A DNA stretch of 64,000 bases from Methylobacterium terricola (GCF_006151805.1 NZ_VDDA01000005.1:62001-126000), one strand, 5' to 3'. Counted from the stretch's first letter, positions 43,560 to 52,822 are shown. The notes: a model not told the origin generated them from the letters alone. Numbers and translations are program-made.

Positions 43560-44524
43560 GCGGGGACCGGCTCTTGAACCGTCTCTCGAACCTCCTCTTG
43601 CGCCTGCTCCCGCGCCTCGATGGCGCGGATGACCGACGCCGAGTTGTTGTAGGGCTGGTGGCCCTGCTGGCCGGTGAGCGCGAGGTCGCCGGCATCCGGG
43701 CGGCGCAGGATGCGGATCGGCCGGTCCGGCGTGTCGTCGATCAGCCCCATCACCCGGAAGGCGTGGAGCCAGTGGCCCATGGTGCGGTAGCCCCATTTGG
43801 CCTCGAACAATTCGGCGTTGCGCACCACGCTGTCGAGGTGGTGGACCGGCGGCATGTGGTGGGGGTGGTACTGGTGATAGGCGAGCCCGCCCTTCATCCA
43901 GGCGATCGGCAGCCCGCGCTGGTCGAGCAGCTTGCCGAAATCGGTGTCCTCGCCGCCATAGCCGGTATAGCGCTCGTCGAAGCCGCCGGTGGCCAGGAAG
44001 GTGGCGCGCCGGATCGCGAAGTTGAGCGACCAGAAGCAGCGATAGTCGTGGCAGATCTCGAGGCCGGAGGCCGGGGGGCCGCGGCGGTCGGAATGCTTCT
44101 CGGCCACCGAGGCCAGGTCGTCGTAGGTCCAGTCGCCGAGGGTGGCGCGCTCAGGCAGGTGCAGCACCTCGCCCATCAGCAGGCCGTCGAGGGTGGCGAG
44201 CCCTGCTGCGTAATCGGCGACGAGGTCGGGCGCCGGGATGCAATCGACGTCGAGGAACACGACGTCGTCGCCGGTGGCGAGCGCGACGCCGCGGTTGCGC
44301 GCGGCGGCGAGCGGCAGGGCCTCGCCCGGCACCCGGATCTGGCGCACCGGGAAGGAGGCCTGCGGCAGGTCGTAGAGGCCGTCCTGCATCACCGCGACGA
44401 TGAACTCGGCCGGTTTCTGGGTCTGGCGTTCCAGGCCGCGCAGGACGTTGGCGAGGTGCGCGGGCCGGCCCTTGGCCAGGGTCACGACGGAAACGGTGGA
44501 CATGCGGGCTCTCGGCTCCGGCAA
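43556..44524 (-). CDS. Glycosyltransferase family 2-like (GT-A) protein
   Basis: This is a protein of up to 322 residues; the ATG at 44503 (MSTVSVVTLAKGRPAHLANVLRGLERQ) is an equally good start. It has the GT-A metal site FLDVDCIPAPD and the acceptor-side GGFDERYTGYGGEDTDFGKLLDQRG of the galactosyltransferase-type GT2 group, with a histidine-rich YHQYHPHHMPP. It strongly resembles the protein at 45712-46575, so the two are paralogues within the locus. Confidence 0.85.
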   Translation of the reverse strand: MPEPRARMSTVSVVTLAKGRPAHLANVLRGLERQTQKPAEFIVAVMQDGLYDLPQASFPVRQIRVPGEALPLAAARNRGVALATGDDVVFLDVDCIPAPDLVADYAAGLATLDGLLMGEVLHLPERATLGDWTYDDLASVAEKHSDRRGPPASGLEICHDYRCFWSLNFAIRRATFLATGGFDERYTGYGGEDTDFGKLLDQRGLPIAWMKGGLAYHQYHPHHMPPVHHLDSVVRNAELFEAKWGYRTMGHWLHAFRVMGLIDDTPDRPIRILRRPDAGDLALTGQQGHQPYNNSASVIRAIEAREQAQEEVRETVQEPVPA

Positions 44525-44551
44525 GGTGGACGATACGTGGGAACGGCGAGT

Positions 44552-45682
44552 TCAGCTGGCCGCGACGACGCGCAGCGGCGCGGCGGCGCCCTGCCACAGC
44601 TCGTCGGTCAGCCCTTCGAGCCAGCCGGCGGCGCGGGACGCCGCGTCCGGCGCGTAGAGGTCGCGGAGGGTTCGGCCGTCGAGGGCGCGGGCGCGGGCGA
44701 GGAGGTCGCGCCAGCCCTGGAGGTCGCCGGGCCAGATCGGGGCCTGGACGGCGGCGCCGAGGCGCACCAGGGCCTCGGCCTTGCGCGTCTGCTCGCCGAA
44801 ATAGCGCCATTCCGGCATCACGATCAGCCGGCCGCCGACCCGGGCGACCTCGTGTACCGTGTTGTCCCCGGCCGAGGCGACCACGATGTCGGCCGCCGCC
44901 AGGTACTCGGTGACCGAGGGCACCCAGCCGAGCTCGCGCAGGTTGGCGAAATCCGTCTCGTGGCCCTCGCGGTGGGTCGGCCCGAGGGTGAGCCACAGGG
45001 CGTCCGGGGCGGCGCGGGCCGCGACGGTGAGCGGCGCGTAGGGCGTGCCGCTGCCCCCGCCGCCGGTCACCGCCACGACGATCTCGCGGTCGGGATCGAG
45101 GCCGAGCGTGGCGCGTGCCTCGGCGCGGTCCGGCACCCGGTCGACGCTGGTGCACAGGCCGCCGCTGTAGAAGGTCTTGGCGCGCAAGTGCGCCGGGTAG
45201 TCGTCCTGCTCGAGGCGGGCGTCGAACGGCGCCAGCATCCCGACGCTGGCCTCGTAGGACCCGACATGGCCGATATCCTGGCGGTCGCCATGCATGCGGA
45301 TCTGCACCGCCGGCACGCTGGCGATGCGGGACAGGAGCGCGATCTCGGCCGAGACGTCGACGACGAACAGGCCGATGTCGCGCTCGTCGAGATGGTCGAG
45401 GATCCGGCGCATCGTCCGGCGCATCTCGGGCAGGCCGAGGGGCACGCAATGCATCACCTGCGGCGTCGGCTCGGCGTAGAGCCGCGGGGTCGGCACCGTG
45501 GCGCCGATCATGTTCGGCAGCGCCACGATCTCGATGTCGCGGGAGAAGCCGTCGAACAGGTGCGGGCCGGCGGTCAGGACCGAGACCGGGCGGTCGCGGG
45601 CGAATTCCGCCGCCACCGCCATCGTGCGGTGGGCGTGGCCGCGGCCCTGGTGGTGGACGAAGAACGCGATCGGCTTCTTCAT
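44552..45682 (-). CDS. Glycosyltransferase, MurG/UGT-like GT-B fold
   Basis: This 376-residue protein begins MKKPIAFFVHHQGRGHAHRTMAVAAEFARDRPVSVLTAG. The C-terminal donor domain has VAVTGGGGSGTPYAPLTVAARA and the segment ADIVVASAGDNTVHEVARVGGRLIVMPEWRYFGEQTRKAEAL, as in GT28/GT1-like enzymes. It sits between two GT2 paralogues in one minus-strand operon. The sugar donor is unknown. Confidence 0.8.
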   Translation of the reverse strand: MKKPIAFFVHHQGRGHAHRTMAVAAEFARDRPVSVLTAGPHLFDGFSRDIEIVALPNMIGATVPTPRLYAEPTPQVMHCVPLGLPEMRRTMRRILDHLDERDIGLFVVDVSAEIALLSRIASVPAVQIRMHGDRQDIGHVGSYEASVGMLAPFDARLEQDDYPAHLRAKTFYSGGLCTSVDRVPDRAEARATLGLDPDREIVVAVTGGGGSGTPYAPLTVAARAAPDALWLTLGPTHREGHETDFANLRELGWVPSVTEYLAAADIVVASAGDNTVHEVARVGGRLIVMPEWRYFGEQTRKAEALVRLGAAVQAPIWPGDLQGWRDLLARARALDGRTLRDLYAPDAASRAAGWLEGLTDELWQGAAAPLRVVAAS

Positions 45683-45711
45683 GGTCTCTCGGTCGTCAGG
45701 AGAAGGGGGGA

Positions 45712-46575
45712 TCAGGAGAACAGCGCGTCGGGCCGCAAGGAGGCGGCGATCTCAAGATCGGTCGGGGGGCGCAGCAGGCGGATGCTCGCCGCCTCCTCGT
45801 CCCAGGCGATCAGGCCGGCGTCGCGGAACTGGCCGAGCCAGTAGGTCATGCACCAGCGCCCGTGCCGGGCCCGGAAGCGCGCCGCGTTGGCGAGGATCGG
45901 CGCGAAATGCTGCAGCGGCGGCACGTGGACCGGGTGGTGCTGGTGATAGGCGCGGGCGCCCGCGACCCAGAAGGTCGGCAGGCCGCTCGCCGCCAGACGG
46001 GCGGCGAGGTCGGTCTCCTCGCCGCCATAGCCGGCGTAAGCCTCGTCCATGCCCCCGACCGCGCGCCAGGCCCGCGCCGGCAGCGCGAAGGACAGGCCCC
46101 AGAGCTGCCCGGAATCGGGCTCGGGGCGGATCCCGGACTCCGGCACCGGGGGCCGGGCCGGATGGGCGCGGCCGAGCCGGTCGAGATCCGCCGCATCATG
46201 CGCGCCCGGCGGCAGGTACAGGACCTCGCCGAGGAACAGGCCGTCGGTCTCGGCGGCGGCCCGCGCGTAGGCCGCGACGAGGCCGGCACCCGGGATGCAG
46301 TCGACGTCGAGGAACACCAGGGTCGCACCGGCCGCCGCCGCCGCCGCCCGGTTGCGGGCGGCGGCGAGCGGCATCGGCTCGCCCGGGACGTGCAGGTGGC
46401 GGACCGGGCAGCCGGGATCGGGCAGGTCGGGCGCCGGCTCCGGCTGCATCCAGGCGATGACCATTTCGCGCGGGTGCACGGTCTGGCGGCTCAAGCCCCG
46501 CATCAGGTTGCGCAGCCGGTCGGCCCGGCCCCGCACCAGGGTGAGCACGCTCACCTCGGCAGCGTCAGCCGACAT
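45712..46575 (-). CDS. Glycosyltransferase family 2-like (GT-A) protein
   Basis: The ATG at 46575 (MSADAAEVSVLTLVRGRADRLRNLMRGLSRQTVHPREMVIAW) overlaps the upstream gene by 11 bases; the longer frame has no homologous sequence. The 287-residue enzyme has FLDVDCIPGAG as metal site and GGMDEAYAGYGGEETDLAARLAASGLP, parallel to the protein at 43556-44524. A duplicated gene pair is likely. Confidence 0.85.
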   Translation of the reverse strand: MSADAAEVSVLTLVRGRADRLRNLMRGLSRQTVHPREMVIAWMQPEPAPDLPDPGCPVRHLHVPGEPMPLAAARNRAAAAAAGATLVFLDVDCIPGAGLVAAYARAAAETDGLFLGEVLYLPPGAHDAADLDRLGRAHPARPPVPESGIRPEPDSGQLWGLSFALPARAWRAVGGMDEAYAGYGGEETDLAARLAASGLPTFWVAGARAYHQHHPVHVPPLQHFAPILANAARFRARHGRWCMTYWLGQFRDAGLIAWDEEAASIRLLRPPTDLEIAASLRPDALFS

Positions 46576-48619
46576 GCGCGAAGGCCCGGCGGAAATGCCC
46601 CACGCCCTCGATGATGCCGCGGGCATGCGAGGCGCGGGCGACGTAGGAATGCTGGAGCGCGGCATGGCCGGCGAGGTCGTCGGAATAGTTCGCCACGATG
46701 ATCGACTGGGTGCGGGCGCGCAGCATCTCGATGTCGTTGCCCGAATCCCCGGCGACGAACACCGCCCGCTCCGGCAGGCCGTAGAGCGTCCGGACGTGGT
46801 CGACGGCACTGCCCTTCGAGGCGCGCTCCGGCAGCACGTCGAGGTAGCGGCCGTGGCTGTGGATCACGCTGGCCCGCAGCCCCGCCCGCGCCAGCCGGGC
46901 CCGGACCAGGGACGCCGCCGCGGCATCGCCGAAATAGCTGAGCTTGAATGCCCGCTGCTCCAGCGGCCCCTGGTGGCTCAGCCCGTCGAGGCCGTCGAGC
47001 GCGGCGCGCAGGGCCTCCCGCTCCCAGCCGGACGCGACCCCCTCGCGCCAGCTGACATCGGCGGTGTAGGTCGTGCCGTTGGGATCGAGGTGGTAGATCT
47101 CCGAGCCGACCGAGGTGATCATCACCTGCGGCCGCGGGCTGTCCTGCTGCTCCAGCACCGCCATGGCGCTGTGGAACGAGCGTCCGGTCGCCACCCCGAA
47201 GGCCAGGGCGGCCTGCCGGCTGCGCCAGCGGCGGAAGATGCCAAGCGCCGAGTCGCAGCCGACCAGCGTGTTGTCGATGTCGCAGATCAGGAGCTGGCGC
47301 GGCGCCCGCAACGGCGGCACCGGCGCCCGGAGCGACCGCAGCAGGGCGTGGTAGCGCGCGGCGTGCCGGTCCCAGTCGTAGGCTGCCGCCGCCCGGGCCC
47401 CGCCGGCGACGCACCGGGCGTAGAGGGCGGGGTCGTCGAGGATGCGCAAGGCGGCCTGCGCGATGGCGTCGGGCCGGCGCGGATCGACCAGGATGCCGTT
47501 GCCGCAGGTCTCGACGATGTCGTTCGGGCCGCCGCTGTCGGTCGCGACCAGCGGCAGGCCGGCGGCGGAGGCCTCCAGCAAGGTCAGGCCGAAGGGCTCG
47601 TTGAGGGCCGGGTTGACGAACAGGCCGCCCCGCGCCCGGGCATGGGCGTAGAGCGCCGGCACGTCCTCGGGCCGGTGGGTCTTCGGGTAGGCGACCCGGC
47701 CGTAGAGGTCGTAGCGGTCGATCAGCATCAGGAGGTCGCGCAGCGTGTCGGCCATCTCGCCGTCGAGCGTGTCGATGTCCTCGCGGGTCCCGGCGACGAG
47801 GACGAGGTTCGCCCGCGCCTGGAGCGCCGGGCTCTCGCCATAGGCCCGTACCAGGGCGGCGAGGTTCTTGCGCGCCACTGGACGGGCGAGCGCCAGCAGC
47901 GCCGGCTTGCCGGGATCGCGCAGGAAGCGGGCGATCGTGGCATCGACCCGCGGGTCGGGGCGGCTGTCGGCGAAGCGGGCGAGGTCGCTGCCCGGGGGCA
48001 GGACGCGGATCCGGCCGGGATCGTAGGTGGCGTAGCCCGCATACTGCACCTCCGCCTCGTCGCGCGACGAGGCGATGACGAGGCTCGCGCGGGACAGCGC
48101 CTCCTCCTCGGTGGCGATCCGGCGGGCGAGGTCGGGGCGGGGCGCGGCGCCCTCCCCCAGCATCGCCGCCTTGACCCGGCCCAGCGAATGGGCGGTGAAC
48201 ACGAACGGGATGCCGAGACGGCTCTCGACGAGCGCCGCCACCGCGGCGGCATCGGCGTAATGGGCGTGGATCAGGTCGGGGGTCCGGCCCTGCGCGGCGA
48301 TCCAGGCGATCAGGCTCTCGGCGAAGCTCGCGACCTCGGCGTGCATCTCCTCCTTGGTGCGATAGCCCGGGGATGCGCTCGCCAATCGCACGAGCGCGAC
48401 CTTGTCGCCGACGCGCTCTTCGGGCACGGCGTAATCGGGACCGGGCGGGCCCTCGAACCGGCGCGTCGCCACCACGATCCGGTCGATGCCGGGATCCTGG
48501 GCCGAGGCAGCGACGAGGTCGAGCAGGTAGCGGATATGGCCGCCGGTATCGACGGTGAGCCCGTACACGACGTCCCGGCCGCGCAGGCAACCCTGCAGGG
48601 CGACATGAAGAACGAACAT
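46565..48619 (-). CDS. Sucrose-phosphate synthase-like glycosyltransferase with fused HAD phosphatase domain
   Basis: The ATG at 48619 starts MFVLHVALQGCLRGRDVVYGLTVDTGGHIRYLLDL, the sucrose-phosphate synthase opening, giving 684 residues. The GT4 domain includes GSDLARF, ALARPVARKNLAALVRAYGESP and GLFVNPALNEPFGLTLLEASAAGLPLVATDSGGP. From about residue 440 a HAD domain follows (LLICDIDNTLVGCD, later FVAGDSGNDIEMLRA). This is the synthase-phosphatase layout seen in bacterial SPS. It could make sucrose or a related non-reducing glycoside in one protein. It is divergent from the GT4 gene at 48680. Confidence 0.85.
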   Translation of the reverse strand: MFVLHVALQGCLRGRDVVYGLTVDTGGHIRYLLDLVAASAQDPGIDRIVVATRRFEGPPGPDYAVPEERVGDKVALVRLASASPGYRTKEEMHAEVASFAESLIAWIAAQGRTPDLIHAHYADAAAVAALVESRLGIPFVFTAHSLGRVKAAMLGEGAAPRPDLARRIATEEEALSRASLVIASSRDEAEVQYAGYATYDPGRIRVLPPGSDLARFADSRPDPRVDATIARFLRDPGKPALLALARPVARKNLAALVRAYGESPALQARANLVLVAGTREDIDTLDGEMADTLRDLLMLIDRYDLYGRVAYPKTHRPEDVPALYAHARARGGLFVNPALNEPFGLTLLEASAAGLPLVATDSGGPNDIVETCGNGILVDPRRPDAIAQAALRILDDPALYARCVAGGARAAAAYDWDRHAARYHALLRSLRAPVPPLRAPRQLLICDIDNTLVGCDSALGIFRRWRSRQAALAFGVATGRSFHSAMAVLEQQDSPRPQVMITSVGSEIYHLDPNGTTYTADVSWREGVASGWEREALRAALDGLDGLSHQGPLEQRAFKLSYFGDAAAASLVRARLARAGLRASVIHSHGRYLDVLPERASKGSAVDHVRTLYGLPERAVFVAGDSGNDIEMLRARTQSIIVANYSDDLAGHAALQHSYVARASHARGIIEGVGHFRRAFAHVG

Positions 48620-48679
48620 CAAACCGCTACCGCAGCGGATGAGCCCGAAGCACAGGACGATCCGAGTGAGGTATACTGC

Positions 48680-49720
48680 GTGATCCGCGTCGCCCAAGTC
48701 GCCCCGAACATCTTTCCCATTCCTCCGGAGCATCACGGCGGCACGGAGCGGGTCATTCACGACCTCAGCACGGCGCTGCGAAGCTTGGGGGTGGAGGTAA
48801 CGCTGTTCGCCCCTTCGGACAGTGCGACAGACTTACCCCGTATCGGTACCCATCCGAGCCTCGCGGCCCTGGAGCGTCGCTACGGCAGCGTCGCGCCCGG
48901 CGTCCCGGCCGCCCTCGACGCCCTGCAGCTCGAGGCTCTGCGCCGGCGCCTCGGCGACTTCGACATCGTCCATTGCCACGGCGAGTTCGCGCATGCCGCC
49001 CTGTTGGGCGAGCGCCGGCGCCACAGCCTGACGACGATCCACTGGCGGGTCGACGAGCTCGACCGGGCGCTGTTCTTCGAGGGGTTTCCGGACTTGCCGG
49101 TGGCGGCGATCTCGGCGGCGCAAGCCGCCGGCATCCCGGCCGCGAACCGGGCCGGCGTGGTGCATCACGGCCTCGCGCGTGACCGTTACGCGGTCTCGCT
49201 CGCGCCCGGCGCGCACCTCGCCTTCGTCGGGCGGATGACCGACCAGAAGCGGCCCGACACCGCGGTCCGGGTGGCGCGTGCCGCCGGCCGGCCGATCCGC
49301 CTCGGCGGCACGATCGACGTCGGCAATCCGCGCTATTTCGACCGCGAGGTCCGCCCGCTGCTCGGGGACGACGCGGTCTATCTCGGGCCCGTCGGCGATG
49401 CCGGGAAGGGCGCGCTCCTGCGCGACGCGACCGCCCTGCTGTTCCCGATCGACTGGCCGGAGCCGTTCGGCCTCGTGATGATCGAGGCGATGGCCTGCGG
49501 CACGCCGGTGATCGCCTGGAACCGCGGCTCGGTGCCGGAGATCGTCGAGGACGGGGTGACGGGCTTCGTCGTCGCCTCCGAGGACGAGGCCGTGGCGGCG
49601 CTCGCGCGGATCGGCGAGATCGACCGGGCGGGGGTGCGCCGCCGCTTCGAGGAGCGCTTCACCGCCGAGCGGATGGCGCGGGACTACCTCGCCCTCTACC
49701 AGACCCTGCTCGCCCGCTGA
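48680..49720 (+). CDS. Glycosyltransferase family 4 protein
   Basis: The GTG at 48680 gives 346 residues (VIRVAQVAPNIFPIPPEHHGGTERVIHDLSTALRSLGVEVTLFAPSDS) and has AGTGAGG at 8 bases; an ATG at 48605 would overlap the divergent gene. The frame is open for 2.4 kb upstream by chance. The donor-site motif LLFPIDWPEPFGLVMIEAMACGTPVIAWNRGSVPEIVEDG identifies GT4. The stop shares a base with the next start, so both genes are coupled. Confidence 0.87.
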   Translation: MIRVAQVAPNIFPIPPEHHGGTERVIHDLSTALRSLGVEVTLFAPSDSATDLPRIGTHPSLAALERRYGSVAPGVPAALDALQLEALRRRLGDFDIVHCHGEFAHAALLGERRRHSLTTIHWRVDELDRALFFEGFPDLPVAAISAAQAAGIPAANRAGVVHHGLARDRYAVSLAPGAHLAFVGRMTDQKRPDTAVRVARAAGRPIRLGGTIDVGNPRYFDREVRPLLGDDAVYLGPVGDAGKGALLRDATALLFPIDWPEPFGLVMIEAMACGTPVIAWNRGSVPEIVEDGVTGFVVASEDEAVAALARIGEIDRAGVRRRFEERFTAERMARDYLALYQTLLAR

Positions 49721-50898
49721 TGCGCACCGCCCTCCTCGCCTGGGATTATCCGCCGGCCCCGAGCGGCCTCTCGACCGCGGCCCGGGAGATCGCCGAGAGC
49801 TTAGGCGAAGCCGGCGCCGACGTGACGGTGTTCACCCTCGACCGGACCGGCACGGCGCGGGTCGGCGGCGTGACCGTGACGGGGCTCGCCCTGCCGCCGG
49901 CCGGCGGCCTGGCGCGGTTGCGCCGCTGGGGCTCGATCGGTCATCTCGCGGCGCCGCTGGCCTTCCGGCGCGCCGTCCTCGCGGCCCATGCCCGGAAGCC
50001 CTTCGACGTGATCGAGGCGACGAACTGGTACGCCCCGGCGGTGCTGCTCGCCGAGCGCCGGGACCTGCCGCTGGTCACCCGCTCCTCGACCCCGGCCGCC
50101 TTCACCCGCGGATCCGCGCCGAACCTCCGCGACCGCCTCGACGGTGGCACCGCCGACGCCCTCGAACGGCGCCAAGCCCGAGGCAGTGCCGGCCTCATCG
50201 CCAACACCGCTTCGCACGGGGCTGTGATCGCGCAGGCCTACCGCCTGTCGGGCCGGCAGCCCGAGGCGGTGATCGGGCTCAGCCTGCCGCCGGAGATCGC
50301 GGCGGGGGCCCGGGGCGCAGCCTATCCAGAGGAGGACGCGCCCGTCCGCCTGCTCTTCGTCGGAAGGGCGGAGGCGCGCAAGGGCTTCGACGCGCTGATG
50401 GCCGCCACCGCGATCCTCGGCCGGGAGCAGGAGGCGGGCGCCCTGCCGCCGTTCCGGCTCGCCCTCGTCGGGGTGCCGCCCGAGGACCTGCCGCCGGACC
50501 TGCCCGCACCGGCCCGCGCCCGCCTCGATCCCCGCGGCCGGGTCGATGCCGCGGCGCTCGCCGAGGCCTACGCGGAGGCCCACGCGGTCCTGGCGCCCTC
50601 GCGCTACGAGAGTTTCGGCCTCGTCTACCAGGAGGCCCTGGCCTATGGCCGCCCGGTGGTGGCCTGCGCCGAGGATGCCAGCGCCCGCGCCTTCGTCGGC
50701 GCCCCCGGGGCCGGCCCGCTCGCGGCCGCCGCTACCGGCCCCGCCCTGGCCGACGCCCTGCGCCCGCTCCTGCGCGACCCCGCCCTGCGCCTCGCCTACC
50801 GCGCCCGGGCGCTCGCGGCGGCGGGGCGCTTCGGCCGGGAGAGTTTGGGGCGGGAGACGCTGGATCTGTACGGGCGGGCGGTGGCGCGCGGGGGGTGA
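49720..50898 (+). CDS. Glycosyltransferase family 4 protein
   Basis: This 392-residue GT-B enzyme opens MRTALLAWDYPPAPSGLSTAAREIAESLGEAGADVTVFTLDR. The C-terminal domain has LLFVGRAEARKGFDALMAA and AVLAPSRYESFGLVYQEALAYGRPVVACAEDASARAFVG, the GT4 donor site. It is coupled to the previous gene by a 1-base overlap. It converges on the gene at 51026. Confidence 0.87.
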   Translation: MRTALLAWDYPPAPSGLSTAAREIAESLGEAGADVTVFTLDRTGTARVGGVTVTGLALPPAGGLARLRRWGSIGHLAAPLAFRRAVLAAHARKPFDVIEATNWYAPAVLLAERRDLPLVTRSSTPAAFTRGSAPNLRDRLDGGTADALERRQARGSAGLIANTASHGAVIAQAYRLSGRQPEAVIGLSLPPEIAAGARGAAYPEEDAPVRLLFVGRAEARKGFDALMAATAILGREQEAGALPPFRLALVGVPPEDLPPDLPAPARARLDPRGRVDAAALAEAYAEAHAVLAPSRYESFGLVYQEALAYGRPVVACAEDASARAFVGAPGAGPLAAAATGPALADALRPLLRDPALRLAYRARALAAAGRFGRESLGRETLDLYGRAVARGG

Positions 50899-50904
50899 GC
50901 CGTG

Positions 50905-50941
50905 GGGCGCGTTAGCCCGCGGCTCGCGGGCTGACGGCGCC
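50905..50941. terminator. Hairpin between convergent genes
   Basis: AGCCCGC (50914-50920) and GCGGGCT (50926-50932) form a stem that extends outward through GTT/GAC to GGCGC/GCGCC with one bulge. It stands between two converging genes. There is no T-run on either side, so intrinsic termination is only a possibility. Confidence 0.4.
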
Positions 50942-51025
50942 CCATCACCCTCCCCCTTTCCCGGATCTCCTTCCACTTTGTTTCAGTCGTCCGGGAAAGA
51001 GGAGCGTGAACACAACTGACAGCTC

Positions 51026-52030
51026 TCACTCCTCGTAAGGCCGCAGCAGCGCCTCCTCCTCCTCGATCCGCCCCCGCCCCGGATCGAGCGCCTCGTAGGT
51101 CCGCGAGCGCGACCGGACATGGGCGCCGCTCAAACGGTGCTCGATCGCCCCGGTGAGGGCGATGAGGCTGCGGGGCCAGCCGCCGTCGAGGACGGGCCGC
51201 TCGTGGACGCGGCCGGCATAGCGGATCGAGGTCCGGTTCAGCCGGTACTGCACGTCCGGGTAGACGTCCGACAGGATCCCATCGACCCTGTTGCGCCGGG
51301 GCAGCCCGATCGAGACGACCTCCCCGTCCTGGGCAAGCGCCGCGAGCGCCGGCACCATCCGGCCGGTGGCGGGGGCGAGGGTCTCGTCGGCGTCGAGCTG
51401 GAGCATCCAGGCATGGCGCGCGAGGGCCTGGAGGGCGTTGCGCTGGGCGGCGAAGTCGCCCGCCAGGGGACGGGCCGCCACCCGCACCGCCCCGTCGGCG
51501 AAGCCGGCGACCGGCACCGCGCGGGGCGAAGACGCCGCGCCGTCGACGAGCACGACGACGTCGTCGGTCCAGGCCGCGTGGGGCGCGAGGCCGGCCAGCA
51601 CGCCATCGAGATCGGCCGGGCGGCCAATCAGCCCGAGGGAGACGGGGCGCCCCCCGGCCCCCGCGAGGTCGTACAGGACGGCCTGCGCGGCGCGCGGCGC
51701 GTGCGGCGCCAGCAGGGCGGCGCGATCCTCCGCGCCGAGCGGGCGCAGTCCGCGGCCGAGCCGGGTCGCGGCGCTGCGCAGGGTGTAGATGTCGAGGCCG
51801 TAGGGGGCGTCCGGATCGGGCCGGAAGCTCGCCCCGGCGAGGCGCCCGGCGAGGTCGCGCCAGGAGCGGTCCGGATCCGCGTCCCGCTCGGTCAGTACGC
51901 CGCAGGACGCGCAGGCGATCGGAAAGCCGCGCGTGCGCCCGTCCGGATAGGTCAGGCGGCGCGCGCTCGGCGCGTGCATCGCGGCGGCGCACAGGAAGCA
52001 GCGGCGGGTGCGTCCGCGCTCGGAGGTCAT
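51026..52030 (-). CDS. Glycosyltransferase-like protein with N-terminal zinc-ribbon-like cysteines
   Basis: The ATG at 52030 gives about 334 residues; the frame is open to 52108. Residues about 10-45 hold two CxxC pairs (CFLC and CASC), as in a zinc ribbon. The central part (AWTDDVVVLVDG, FAAQRNALQALARHAWMLQLDADETLAP) is the GT-A fold of GT2 enzymes of the WaaE type, with DADE as metal site and RVHERPVLDG at the C-terminal side. Donor and acceptor are unknown. The zinc part is unusual for this fold. Confidence 0.72.
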   Translation of the reverse strand: MTSERGRTRRCFLCAAAMHAPSARRLTYPDGRTRGFPIACASCGVLTERDADPDRSWRDLAGRLAGASFRPDPDAPYGLDIYTLRSAATRLGRGLRPLGAEDRAALLAPHAPRAAQAVLYDLAGAGGRPVSLGLIGRPADLDGVLAGLAPHAAWTDDVVVLVDGAASSPRAVPVAGFADGAVRVAARPLAGDFAAQRNALQALARHAWMLQLDADETLAPATGRMVPALAALAQDGEVVSIGLPRRNRVDGILSDVYPDVQYRLNRTSIRYAGRVHERPVLDGGWPRSLIALTGAIEHRLSGAHVRSRSRTYEALDPGRGRIEEEEALLRPYEE

Positions 52031-52116
52031 CGGCGTGGGTTCCGGTCCGTCGGGGCTGGTCGGGCCGGCAGGCATGCCATACCTCCCTGCCCTCTCCCGA
52101 CAGACCACTGCCTCAC

Positions 52117-52812
52117 GTGCCCGACGACGTCGATCCCTTGCCGACCGATCCCTTCCCCGCCGATCCCTTCCCCGCCGATTCCTTGCCGGCCGATCTTTTG
52201 TCGGCAGCCTGGCCGAGCCTGTGCCCGTCCGCCACGGTCGCGCTCGTCGGCAACGCGCCGGGGACCGGCGGCGGGCCGGCGATCGACGCAGCCGAGGCGG
52301 TGGTGCGGTTCAACAACGCGCCGGGCTTCGGCGGCCGGGCCGGCGGGCGGGTCACGCATCTCGTCCTCGTCAATCGGGGTGGGCAGATGCGCGAGTGGCT
52401 GGCGGACCCGGGCTTCCTCGACCGCCCGGTCGTCCGGCAGGCGCAGGCCTTCGTGCTGCCCTTCCCGATGCTGCCAGAGGAGCACAACCGCCCCGAGCCG
52501 ATCTGCTTCACCCGCGAGGCGCTGGCCATGCTGCGCCCCCTCGGCCGGCCGGTCCATATCCTGCCCGAGTCTCTGCACGGCGAGGCTTGGCGCCGCCTCG
52601 CGGCGCTTGGGAGCGCGCGGCCGAACCCGAGCACCGGCTTCCTGACGATGCTCGCACTGCGTGTCGGGCGCCCCGCCGGCGCCCCCCCGGTCGAGGCCCA
52701 CGGCTTCGGCTTCGACGGCTGGCCCGGCCACCCCTGGGCGGCCGAGCGCGCCTGGTTCGCCGCCGAGGCAGCGGCCGGGCGCCTGCGCCTGCACCCCCCG
52801 ACCGAGGGATGA
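52117..52812 (+). CDS. Glycosyltransferase family 29-like (sialyltransferase-type) protein
   Basis: The GTG at 52117 starts a 231-residue protein. After a repeated N-terminal stretch it reads TVALVGNAPGTGGGPAIDAAEAVVRFNNAPGFGGRAGGRVTHLVL, which is the sialyl-motif L pattern of GT29 (VGN.P.......ID..D.V.RFN). A later NPSTGFLTMLALR corresponds to motif S. GT29 proteins in bacteria are less common and their donors are mostly untested. The first 28 residues come from the 15-bp tandem repeat and may not belong to the fold. Confidence 0.7.
   Translation: MPDDVDPLPTDPFPADPFPADSLPADLLSAAWPSLCPSATVALVGNAPGTGGGPAIDAAEAVVRFNNAPGFGGRAGGRVTHLVLVNRGGQMREWLADPGFLDRPVVRQAQAFVLPFPMLPEEHNRPEPICFTREALAMLRPLGRPVHILPESLHGEAWRRLAALGSARPNPSTGFLTMLALRVGRPAGAPPVEAHGFGFDGWPGHPWAAERAWFAAEAAAGRLRLHPPTEG
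52131..52205 (+). repeat. 15-bp tandem repeat, five copies, inside the GT29-like gene
   Basis: Five 15-base units (52131, 52146, 52161, 52176, 52191) of the type CGATCCCTTCCCCGC encode repeats of DPFPA-like pentapeptides. Copies 2 and 3 are identical; the outer ones diverge. Copy number could change by slippage without shifting the frame. Confidence 0.85.
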
Positions 52813-52822
52813 CTCCTCCCCC

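Noticed and set aside
46295..48679. Long open + strand frame upstream of the GT4 gene, giving an apparent 1141-residue protein
   Set aside because: The part before 48680 is the antisense of the sucrose-phosphate synthase-like gene; it is open only because of high GC and has no family sequence.
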